A stretch of DNA of 64,000 bases from Ignavibacteria bacterium (GTDB taxonomy: Bacteria; Bacteroidota; Ignavibacteria; Kapaibacteriales; Kapaibacteriaceae). The stretch's first letter is position 1. Each line of letters opens with the position of its first letter. A program made the translations under genes and the position numbers. Positions 37,587 through 44,052 of this stretch are shown piece after piece. Under the pieces are notes generated by a model. It was given only the letters and a program-made list of their open reading frames with translations. It did no database searches and was not told the origin of the DNA. The DNA lies in assembly GCA_016191145.1 (NCBI GenBank), contig JACPPD010000010.1, forward strand, positions 186,001 to 250,000, read 5' to 3'.

Positions 37587-37859
37587 TCAACCCCGTTGGC
37601 CAATGCCTGCGCGGACGAGCTCATCTCTGGAGACTCCCTGGTCCTGGCAGCAGCCAAGTAGTGAGCCGTTGACGACGACTGCCGGAACCTTGGTAATCCG
37701 GTACTCTGCAAGCTTACCTATCAACGTTTTGTCATCACGCTGTGCTGCCAGATTGTATACCGTTATATCGCATTCACCACAGGAGAGTTCGCTGACCATT
37801 GCAACAACAGGTTCGCATACAGGACAGTTAGCCGTAAAAATTTCTACCTGACGTTTCAT
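37587..37859 (-). CDS. small thioredoxin/glutaredoxin-fold protein
   Basis: 90 residues, no signal peptide. The N-terminal strand and active site read VEIFTANCPVCEPVV (Cys 12 and 15, CPVC), and the cis-Pro loop is ITKVPAVVVNG. Extra Cys pairs follow (CGEC and CCQDQG), more than a normal glutaredoxin has, suggesting metal handling. Genes of this kind often accompany MerTP and GDCCVxC genes in Bacteroidota mercury-type cassettes. It lies 105 bp downstream of the GDCCVxC gene. Probable role: cytoplasmic thiol reductant or soft-metal carrier. Confidence 0.75.
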   Translation of the reverse strand: MKRQVEIFTANCPVCEPVVAMVSELSCGECDITVYNLAAQRDDKTLIGKLAEYRITKVPAVVVNGSLLGCCQDQGVSRDELVRAGIGQRG

Positions 37860-37950
37860 CGCTAAATCCCTTGAAAATAGTTGTTCATCAATTTTATAAT
37901 AACCTTACTGAATTAATCTTTCCACAAGAATGAATTGAATGTGCATGGCT

Positions 37951-37964
37951 ATTGTGAGCACAAT
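37951..37964. promoter_or_regulatory. 14-bp palindrome ATTGTG-AG-CACAAT
   Basis: A perfect 6+2+6 palindrome lies directly after the GDCCVxC stop codon and about 90 bp upstream of the thioredoxin-like gene. Its size and symmetry fit a dimeric repressor or CRP-like site. The half-site TGTGAGCA is shared with the loop of the 36860-36899 inverted repeat. Operator status is inferred from symmetry and position only. Confidence 0.4.
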
Positions 37965-38171
37965 TCAGCACACACAATTCCCTGCTTGTTGCGGCGGACA
38001 GCGATTCGTTCCATACGAACAAAACACACAGCAATCTCCCTTCTTTGGTTTAAGAACAGTCTTGCAGCGCTGGCACTGATAAAAAAACTGGCAGGAATCG
38101 GTGGGCATTGTTTCTATCTGCTTATAGCCGCACTGCGGACAAGTAATGGTAGATGTCACAATCATTTCCAT
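37965..38171 (-). CDS. GDCCVxC domain protein of mercury-type cassettes
   Basis: 68 residues, too short and too Cys-rich to be noticed easily. It starts with a zinc-ribbon-like pair (TITCPQCGYKQ and FYQCQRCKTVL), followed by the name-giving motif KKGDCCVFCSYGTNRCPPQQ and a final CVC. The family is found beside MerTP genes and in some species is a selenoprotein; here the variable position is Cys. The start at 38171 overlaps nothing and lies 1 bp after the merTP stop; an alternative Met is at 38165. A longer open frame extends upstream to 38330, but that part is antisense-like overlap with merTP and is rejected. Likely a soft-metal-binding cytoplasmic protein. Confidence 0.8.
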   Translation of the reverse strand: MEMIVTSTITCPQCGYKQIETMPTDSCQFFYQCQRCKTVLKPKKGDCCVFCSYGTNRCPPQQAGNCVC

Positions 38172-38172
38172 T

Positions 38173-38796
38173 TTAGTGCACCGTTGTTTTGGTGACCGTA
38201 TAACCCGTAGAGTTAATCGCATCTTCAATTTTACCGACAGCGATTTTCGACTTATCGTACTCAACAACTGAATTACCCAAATTGTACGATGTGGCAACGC
38301 TAACAATTCCATCGAGCTTCCGAACCTCACTGTTAATAGTTGTTTCGCAGCCGGTGCACGTCATCCCCTTTATTGCAAACGTTACTTTCTGCACATCCGA
38401 ACCATTGGTAAACATGTCCTGTTGTTCCTGCTTCTGGAAGAAAACGTGAGAATACAAAGGGAATGCAATCATCATCAAAGAAAAAGTCGTAACAATTCCC
38501 AGAAATGTCTTTGTCTGCCAGAACGAAGGCTTACAGTGTTCAATGCCTCCGTCGGTATTAGTGTCGCATGCGCATTCTGCGCCGTCAGTCTGTTTTGTCC
38601 GAACATTCTGAAACCAGGCAAAACCCAGCACAGCCACCGACAGGACCGCCAGGTAGGGTCGTGCAGGTCCGAGCCACGAGAATGCCGACGCCGCGCCACC
38701 CACTCCTGCCGCCAGCGTCAGCACGGGCGCTATGCAGCATATTGAACTCAGCACAGAGGCAAAAACACCACCGGTTAATAAAATATCTTTTTTCAT
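38173..38796 (-). CDS. merTP: mercuric transport protein MerTP (MerT-MerP fusion)
   Basis: 207 residues. The N-terminal membrane part is MerT-like: LSSICCIAPVLTLAAGVGGA puts the metal-relay CysCys at residues 20-21 of the first helix, with a second helix LAVLSVAVLGFAWFQNV and a third (FLGIVTTFSLMMIAFPLY). A Cys-containing loop (AECACDTNTDGGIEHC) lies between. The last 70 residues are a MerP/HMA domain with the metal site GMTCTGCETTI. It would bind a soft metal outside and move it inward. No merA reductase gene is present in the window, so the imported metal may be Hg delivered elsewhere, or the protein may serve Cu/Ag instead. Confidence 0.9.
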   Translation of the reverse strand: MKKDILLTGGVFASVLSSICCIAPVLTLAAGVGGAASAFSWLGPARPYLAVLSVAVLGFAWFQNVRTKQTDGAECACDTNTDGGIEHCKPSFWQTKTFLGIVTTFSLMMIAFPLYSHVFFQKQEQQDMFTNGSDVQKVTFAIKGMTCTGCETTINSEVRKLDGIVSVATSYNLGNSVVEYDKSKIAVGKIEDAINSTGYTVTKTTVH

Positions 38797-38874
38797 AATC
38801 TTCTCTACTGAATACAGATGGGGAATTGATTGCCCCCTACCACAATCGAAATTGATTCAACCATCAATCGAGTA

Positions 38875-39243
38875 TCAAGCAGCAGGTTGCATAGCAGTCT
38901 CACCGAGAAAATCGAACAGGGACCGAAGCATCGGCAATTGCTCTTCAACAATCGAGTAAAAAATTGTCTGCCCCGTTTTCCTTGCCGTTATCAAACCGAC
39001 ATCCTTCAGTTTCCGAAGGTGCTGAGAAATTGCCGGCACGCTCATATTCAGGATATCTGAAAGGTCGCACGGGCACAGCTCACGTTCCTTTTCCAGCAGG
39101 AACAGAATTTTTAGCCGCACCTCATTACCAGCCAGGTCCAGCACAGTGGCAACGCGCGAAAACTCACGTCCCAAGTTCTCAACCACATCCCTACACCGGT
39201 TTATTTGATCAATATCTGCTAGAACGCGGATACATACATTCAT
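38875..39243 (-). CDS. ArsR/SmtB-family metal-sensing repressor
   Basis: 122 residues, winged helix-turn-helix. The metal-site motif in helix alpha3 reads RELCPCDLSDIL (Cys 57 and 59), with further Cys at positions 4 and 17, an arrangement like CadC/CmtR-type sensors of soft metals. The recognition helix region is MSVPAISQHLRKLKDVGLI, followed by the wing RKTGQTIFYSI. It is the first gene of the minus-strand island and has its own promoter with a palindromic operator just upstream (39287-39316). It probably controls itself and at least merTP onward, released by Hg, Cd, Pb or Cu/Ag binding. Confidence 0.92.
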   Translation of the reverse strand: MNVCIRVLADIDQINRCRDVVENLGREFSRVATVLDLAGNEVRLKILFLLEKERELCPCDLSDILNMSVPAISQHLRKLKDVGLITARKTGQTIFYSIVEEQLPMLRSLFDFLGETAMQPAA

Positions 39244-39286
39244 AGGTGTTCTCTGAAGGAGTCGGAGGCTAACTTAGAACTATTTC

Positions 39287-39316
39287 ATTATATAAGCAAG
39301 TGCTTAAATAATTAAA
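39287..39316 (-). promoter_or_regulatory. arsR promoter with overlapping ArsR-type operator
   Basis: On the minus strand a perfect TATAAT lies at 39287-39292. Directly upstream, inside the -35/-10 spacer, is the inverted repeat TAAGCA-CT-TGCTTA (39293-39306), which has the form of ArsR/SmtB operators. A bound repressor would block polymerase. The predicted start is about 35 nt upstream of the repressor start codon. The -35 region is poor (TTAATT-like). Confidence 0.7.
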
Positions 39317-39375
39317 ATGGATAAACTTTAGCCCGGCTTTACAAGGACAGAATGGTAGGGGGCTCAAGGTGTCAA

Positions 39376-39424
39376 ATGCCAAGTGCCTAGTGCCGAGTGC
39401 CAAGTATTTAGTGCCAAGTACTTA
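39376..39424. repeat. degenerate AGTGCC micro-repeat tract
   Basis: Short imperfect repeats of (A)AGTGCC(N) are packed in 49 bp: ATGCC, AAGTGCC, TAGTGCC, GAGTGCC, AAGTATT, TAGTGCC, AAGTACT. They lie between the arsR promoter and the tracrRNA terminator and have no coding sense. Likely slippage-prone spacer sequence. Confidence 0.6.
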
Positions 39425-39433
39425 TGCATGAAA

Positions 39434-39534
39434 TAAAAAACCCCACCGAAGTGGGGTAAAGGCTTTCAGCCTGCGGTCTTTCTCGACCTTATTGTGGATC
39501 AGGACGAGAACTGATCTTTGATAATAGATTTCAA
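39434..39534 (-). ncRNA. tracrRNA of the type II-C CRISPR-Cas system
   Basis: On the minus strand the sequence from about 39525 contains an anti-repeat (39491-39525). Twenty-one consecutive bases (TTATCAAAGATCAGTTCTCG and the next T) match the plus-strand CRISPR repeat; then comes a short bulge, then GATCCACAAT against GATTCACAAC. It can therefore pair with almost the whole crRNA repeat, giving a lower stem, bulge and long upper stem. The tail forms three hairpins: GGTC/GACC, AGGCT/AGCCT, and ACCCCAC-TTCG-GTGGGGT (39440-39457) followed by six T residues (39435-39440), an intrinsic terminator with a UUCG tetraloop. The 5' end is predicted near 39534 from the promoter. It is transcribed away from cas9, and it fixes the crRNA strand as minus. 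Confidence 0.9.
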
Positions 39535-39569
39535 TATAGTATTATAGGTAGTCTTATGCAAATATTCAA
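39518..39569. promoter_or_regulatory. overlapping divergent promoters for tracrRNA and cas9
   Basis: Minus strand: TTGAAT (39564-39569), 17-bp spacer, TATAAT (39541-39546), a near-consensus sigma-70-type promoter for the tracrRNA. Plus strand: TTGATA (39518-39523), 16-bp spacer, TATTAT (39540-39545), a candidate cas9 promoter whose -35 lies inside the anti-repeat. The two -10 boxes occupy the same bases, so only one polymerase can bind at a time. The cas9 ribosome site GGGAGG (39575-39580) precedes the ATG at 39590. Confidence 0.7.
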
Positions 39570-39589
39570 TTGAAGGGAGGAGTTGTCTT

Positions 39590-42500
39590 ATGTCTAAGGT
39601 ACTTGGATTGGATATTGGTTCAAATTCTGTGGGTTGGGCATTGGTTGATTTATCGGCAAGCAACATCGTGGGTATGGGGGTACGAATATTTCCCGAAAGT
39701 GTTGAAAGCCCTAATACAGAGAAGGAGCAGTCAAAAAATGTGACGCGAAGACTCAAACGACAGGTTAGAAGGCAGTATGAGCGCAGACGAATGCGCAAAG
39801 ACGCGGTTAGGAGGATGCTTTTCCATCTTAATCTACTCCCAACAGATCCAGAAACGTTTCGCGACACTCTCAAACAAGACCCATACGAGCTCCGCATGCG
39901 CGCTCTTAATGAGCGCATGGAATTGTACGAAATCGGTCGCATCGTCGATCACCTGGCGTCAAGGCGGGGGTTCCAAAGCAACCGTAAAACGTCATCCGAC
40001 GAAGAATCAAGCGGCGTTATTTATGAAGGTGCTAAGGACGGCTCAAAGCCAGGAATCAACGACATTGATGAGAGCCTCAACCCGGAACTCAGATTATACA
40101 GCTCATTTCTTAAAAATCGGAGTGAGTTAATTCAGAACCTTCCAGCATTAACCGATGGATACAGAACTGTTGGCGAGTACTTATATAGCCTTGACCCTCA
40201 TGTGAGGAGACGTCGGTGCAGATTTACACTGCGAGACCATTTCAAGATTGAACTCGACATCATACTTGGTAGACAATCAAAATACTATCCGGATTTACTA
40301 ACCGATAGCGTAATTAATCAAATACGCAATACTGTCTTCTTCCAGCGACCGCTCAAGTCAGCAAGAAAATTGGTCGGTCAATGTCGCTTTGAACCTGGGA
40401 AGAAGCGCTGTCACAAGAGTCATCCCGAATTTCAGCGTTTCAGATTTCTTCAGCAGATGAATTCGCTTCGAATTCGGTCGCAAGGAAGAATCGAAGAAGA
40501 CGATATGATGCTTACACCATCGGAACGCGTGGCGTTGGAATTATATGTTAAGCAAAAAGGGGCTCTTGATACAAGTAAGCCAAAAAACGTGAAAGATGCT
40601 CTTGGATGGAAGGACAAGACCATATTTCAGATTAATGCTGAACGCGTTGATGGATTATCAACCTACAGATCCTTAACACAAGCATTGGGTGCCGATACAA
40701 TTGCAGCAATGAATCGAAATGAGATACATGAACTGTGGAATACACTCAATTATGCAGCAGACAAAGACTGGATAATTGATGAATGGAAGCCAAAGGGTCT
40801 CACCCTTTCACGAGAACAGAGACAATCGTTGGCTAAAATTAAATTGGAGGATGGATATGGGTCATTGAGTCTGCGAGCAATCCGCAAGATCCTTCCATTT
40901 CTCGAAGAAGGTATGCAATACAGCGAAGCGGCAACAGCAGCAGGATACACATTCACCGACACTTTAATTTCAGTACCCATTACGGATATTGTTCCTAGGC
41001 TTGCTCCAGAAGATGCCAGAAATCCAATTGTTCAGCGCTCATTTGCAGAAACGCGAAAAGTGGTTAATGCAATAATTCGCAAATGGGGCAACCCCGATGT
41101 AATCCGCATTGAACTTGGACGCGAGCTGCGTGTGCCTGCATTCGAGAGAGCTCGGATGCAAAAGGAAATGTATAAAAACCGCGACCGCAACGAAGCTGAC
41201 AGGCAGCGGCTTCGTGAAGAATACAACATCGCTCACGGTTCAGTAACTGACGTACTTAAACTGCGTCTGTGGGAAGAGCAGCAATATGAATGCATTTATA
41301 CCGGTAAGCCAATTTCTAAAAATATGTTGTTTAACGGCTCTACGGACATTGATCATATTCTACCGTACAGCAGAACTCTTGATGATGGACGAGAGAATAA
41401 AGTCCTTTGTTTGCGCGAAGCAAATGCCAGCAAGGGTGATCGAATTCCAATGGAAGCATGCGACGAAGGAATCTTTAACCGTGAAAGTTTCAAGCAACGT
41501 GTTGACAATCTCATTTCCAAACACAACATTTCAGTTTCCAAGCAGCGCAAATTGTTGATGACGACAGACGTTTTCAATGAACGTTTTACGAACGACGATG
41601 AAACCGGATTTGTGGCACGCCAACTGAATGATACACGATTTGCAGCGCGCTTGGCTCTTAAATATTTACGCAACGTTAGTCCAAGTGTGCAGGCTGTTAC
41701 TGGTCAGATGACTGCCATGCTCCGCAGGAAATGGGGTCTTGATGGTGTCTTAACCGAACTTGCTGCAGCAGGAAGGGCTTGGGTTGCTCCATCAAATGAA
41801 CCAGGACGAAAGGATAGATCTGATCATCGGCATCATGCTATCGATGCGCTGACCGTTGCGCTCACTGACAGGTCTTTAGTAAAACGTATATCCGATATGA
41901 ACGTGCGAACAGGGTCTGCCAAAGATGCATTACTAGATGGCCGACTTGCACTCCCCGACGCGCCGTTGCCCGGTGTTAGGGCATTAGCCTTACGGGTTGT
42001 CGATAACATTATCGTAAGCCATAGAATCGGCCGGCCCGGGAGAGGACCTTTGCATGAAGAGACGTTCTACGGTATTTCGCGCGACAGGGATGGTAACCAA
42101 TTATACAATGAGAGAGATGTTCCGCTCTTTGTAGTTAGAAAACCTCTGTCATCGCTCACCTCAAACGAGATCACAGACATTGTGGACCCTGTGGTGAAGA
42201 AGGTTGTTTTCGACCGACTAGCATTTATGGGTGTTAACACCGAAACCGAAAAATTTACAGTCCCGAAAAATGCTTTTGCTGAACCATTATATCTGCCGCG
42301 AAGAGATGGTAGTAGGGGGCATGTAATTCGTCGGGTACGTGTTTATAAGGCATCCACGGGAATGCACCAACTACGTCGAGATGGACTGTTTGTCGAAACT
42401 GGCGGCAACGACTTTATTCGAATTATCCGAACTCCGGGTAGTAAGAAGGCTCTGTGGGAAGTACGAACGTTATTAGACACTGCAACTAATGCAAAGTCTA

Positions 42501-42736
42501 AAATTGAATCCGTTGGAGATGGACAGGAATTAAAATTGCGAATTGGTGAGCTAGTACGCTTCACGGATGGCGATATTTATAAAGTGCAAAAGGTTCGGAA
42601 AGATAATGGTCAGGTTGGTCTCTATCATCATGCGGATGCAACTGGAGATGTTAAACATTTACGGAATCCATATCCATCGGGCATTACAGGAGATAAGCTC
42701 AGAGTTGACCATATTGGGTTTCTCATTGAATCGTGA
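39590..42736 (+). CDS. cas9: CRISPR-associated endonuclease Cas9, type II-C
   Basis: 1048-residue RNA-guided DNA nuclease, in the compact II-C size range. RuvC-I: LGLDIGSNSVGWAL with catalytic Asp8. Arg-rich bridge helix about residues 45-75 (TRRLKRQVRRQYERRRMRK). RuvC-II: VIRIELGREL with Glu508. HNH: STDIDHILPYSRTLDDGREN with His589. RuvC-III: DHRHHAIDALTVAL (residues 745-758) with His/Asp. All nuclease residues are intact, so it should cut both strands. The C-terminal 250 residues are the PAM-interacting region. The start is set by GGGAGG ten bases upstream of the ATG. The stop overlaps cas1 by 4 bp (GTGA). tracrRNA is divergent upstream. Confidence 0.97.
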   Translation: MSKVLGLDIGSNSVGWALVDLSASNIVGMGVRIFPESVESPNTEKEQSKNVTRRLKRQVRRQYERRRMRKDAVRRMLFHLNLLPTDPETFRDTLKQDPYELRMRALNERMELYEIGRIVDHLASRRGFQSNRKTSSDEESSGVIYEGAKDGSKPGINDIDESLNPELRLYSSFLKNRSELIQNLPALTDGYRTVGEYLYSLDPHVRRRRCRFTLRDHFKIELDIILGRQSKYYPDLLTDSVINQIRNTVFFQRPLKSARKLVGQCRFEPGKKRCHKSHPEFQRFRFLQQMNSLRIRSQGRIEEDDMMLTPSERVALELYVKQKGALDTSKPKNVKDALGWKDKTIFQINAERVDGLSTYRSLTQALGADTIAAMNRNEIHELWNTLNYAADKDWIIDEWKPKGLTLSREQRQSLAKIKLEDGYGSLSLRAIRKILPFLEEGMQYSEAATAAGYTFTDTLISVPITDIVPRLAPEDARNPIVQRSFAETRKVVNAIIRKWGNPDVIRIELGRELRVPAFERARMQKEMYKNRDRNEADRQRLREEYNIAHGSVTDVLKLRLWEEQQYECIYTGKPISKNMLFNGSTDIDHILPYSRTLDDGRENKVLCLREANASKGDRIPMEACDEGIFNRESFKQRVDNLISKHNISVSKQRKLLMTTDVFNERFTNDDETGFVARQLNDTRFAARLALKYLRNVSPSVQAVTGQMTAMLRRKWGLDGVLTELAAAGRAWVAPSNEPGRKDRSDHRHHAIDALTVALTDRSLVKRISDMNVRTGSAKDALLDGRLALPDAPLPGVRALALRVVDNIIVSHRIGRPGRGPLHEETFYGISRDRDGNQLYNERDVPLFVVRKPLSSLTSNEITDIVDPVVKKVVFDRLAFMGVNTETEKFTVPKNAFAEPLYLPRRDGSRGHVIRRVRVYKASTGMHQLRRDGLFVETGGNDFIRIIRTPGSKKALWEVRTLLDTATNAKSKIESVGDGQELKLRIGELVRFTDGDIYKVQKVRKDNGQVGLYHHADATGDVKHLRNPYPSGITGDKLRVDHIGFLIES

Positions 42737-43629
42737 TTAAACGCTCTATAATTATCGCATCGCAATCTTTCATCTCCACCAAGGATGAGCAGTTGATTAT
42801 TGTGAACAGGGAGTCCGGTGAAGAGAAGGCAATTCCAATCGAAGACATTGGGTTCCTTGAACTCGCCTCGACGCAAGCCACCATCACCAGCGCTTCGTTA
42901 GCCAAACTTGCCCAATGCGGTATTCCAGCCATCATCTGCGACAGTTCGAACTATCCGATATCCATTTCAACGCCGATTTATGGAAATACACTTCACAACG
43001 AGCGTCTTCGGCTGCAAATTGAAGCTTCAAAACCCACATTGAAGCGTGTCTGGCAGGCATTGATTATTGCTAAAATTCGTAATCAGGCCGACGTTGTTGA
43101 ATACCTTGGCGGCACAGGCAAGACCTTGCGCCGGTATGCAGAGACTGTTTTATCAGACGATAGTTCGAATCGTGAATCATCTGCTGCCAGGCAGTATTGG
43201 CAACAGGTGCTGACGCAGTTTGACGTCATTCGCGATCCAGATGGAGCCTTCCCGAATAACTTTCTAAACTATGGGTATGCAGTACTCCGGTCTTCTGTTG
43301 CAAGAGGATTAGTTGGCGCTGGATTCCACCCTGCCATAGGGATAAAACATAAAAACAGGTACAACGCATTTGCTCTTGCAGACGATGTTATGGAGCCATA
43401 CCGTCCGTTTGTAGATTCCCACGTAATTCCATATTGTAAAAATATTGACAAAGGAGAGAGCCTGACGCCAACGCACAAGAAACATATTGTCAGCGTCCTT
43501 ACCATTGATTCCTATCACTCGGATGGGCGGCGCCCACTCATGAACTCCATCGAGCTAACATGTGCGCGAATCGTAAAGGCATTTCAAGGCGACATCAAGG
43601 TTCTCGATCTACCCCGCCCCTTCGCATAA
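42733..43629 (+). CDS. cas1: CRISPR adaptation integrase Cas1
   Basis: 298-residue type II Cas1 that integrates new spacers together with Cas2. The N-terminal beta domain starts IKRSIIIASQSFISTKDEQL. The catalytic region has GLVGAGFHPAIGIKHKNRYN and AFALADDVMEPYRPFVD, with the metal-binding His and Asp. The start is a GTG at 42733 overlapping the cas9 stop (GTGA), which indicates translational coupling. There is no csn2 or cas4, which is what defines subtype II-C together with the cas9-cas1-cas2 order. Confidence 0.96.
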   Translation: MIKRSIIIASQSFISTKDEQLIIVNRESGEEKAIPIEDIGFLELASTQATITSASLAKLAQCGIPAIICDSSNYPISISTPIYGNTLHNERLRLQIEASKPTLKRVWQALIIAKIRNQADVVEYLGGTGKTLRRYAETVLSDDSSNRESSAARQYWQQVLTQFDVIRDPDGAFPNNFLNYGYAVLRSSVARGLVGAGFHPAIGIKHKNRYNAFALADDVMEPYRPFVDSHVIPYCKNIDKGESLTPTHKKHIVSVLTIDSYHSDGRRPLMNSIELTCARIVKAFQGDIKVLDLPRPFA

Positions 43630-43949
43630 GTGAATACCGAGCCGTGTGGGTAATGGTGCTATTCGATCTTCCGGTTCGCACACCTGCGCAGAGGAAGGCA
43701 TATACCGTCTTTCACAAGAGACTCGTCAAAGGCGGCTTTTCCATGTGGCAGTTCAGTGTTTACGTTAGGCATTGTGCATCCGAGGAAAATGGCAGCGTAC
43801 ACATACGTCGCGTCGAAAACCTCTTACCCAAGGCCGGCAAGGTTTCAATCCTCACCATTACCGAAAAGCAAATGACTGCAATCCGAACGTACTGGGGTGT
43901 AACGCGTTATGAATCTCCCGAATCACCTGCACAACTTGAGTTATTTTAA
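43560..43949 (+). CDS. cas2: CRISPR adaptation protein Cas2
   Basis: Up to 130 residues. The Cas2 core is clear: VMVLFDLPVRTPAQRKAYTV, KGGFSMWQFSVYVRHC and VSILTITEKQMTAI. The stretch RISEYRAVW just before it is also conserved in II-C Cas2 proteins. The only ATG that includes it is at 43560, 70 bp inside cas1, a long overlap; the GTG at 43644 would give about 102 residues but lose RISEYR. The true start is therefore uncertain. The Cas1-Cas2 complex would insert spacers at the leader end of the array, which lies at the far (right) side. Confidence 0.93.
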   Translation: MCANRKGISRRHQGSRSTPPLRISEYRAVWVMVLFDLPVRTPAQRKAYTVFHKRLVKGGFSMWQFSVYVRHCASEENGSVHIRRVENLLPKAGKVSILTITEKQMTAIRTYWGVTRYESPESPAQLELF

Positions 43950-44052
43950 CATGAAACTGCTCCTGACAATACTTTACAGGCATCGTCCGGAGCAATTTCC
44001 TGGCGCCGAGCATCACGTAAGTTGTTCCCTCTGAGCTACATATCTAAACTGT

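Noticed and set aside
38172-38330. Longer version of the GDCCVxC protein starting at 38330
   Set aside because: It would overlap merTP by about 160 bp, and the extra residues show no family similarity.
39434-39458. Hairpin-T-tract as a terminator for arsR or cas9
   Set aside because: The T-tract is on the minus strand and the hairpin directly follows the anti-repeat and two other hairpins, so it is the tracrRNA terminator; arsR starts farther left and cas9 runs the other way.
39499-39942. Minus-strand open frame over the start of cas9
   Set aside because: It is antisense to the conserved RuvC-I/bridge-helix coding sequence and runs through the tracrRNA; no domain is visible.
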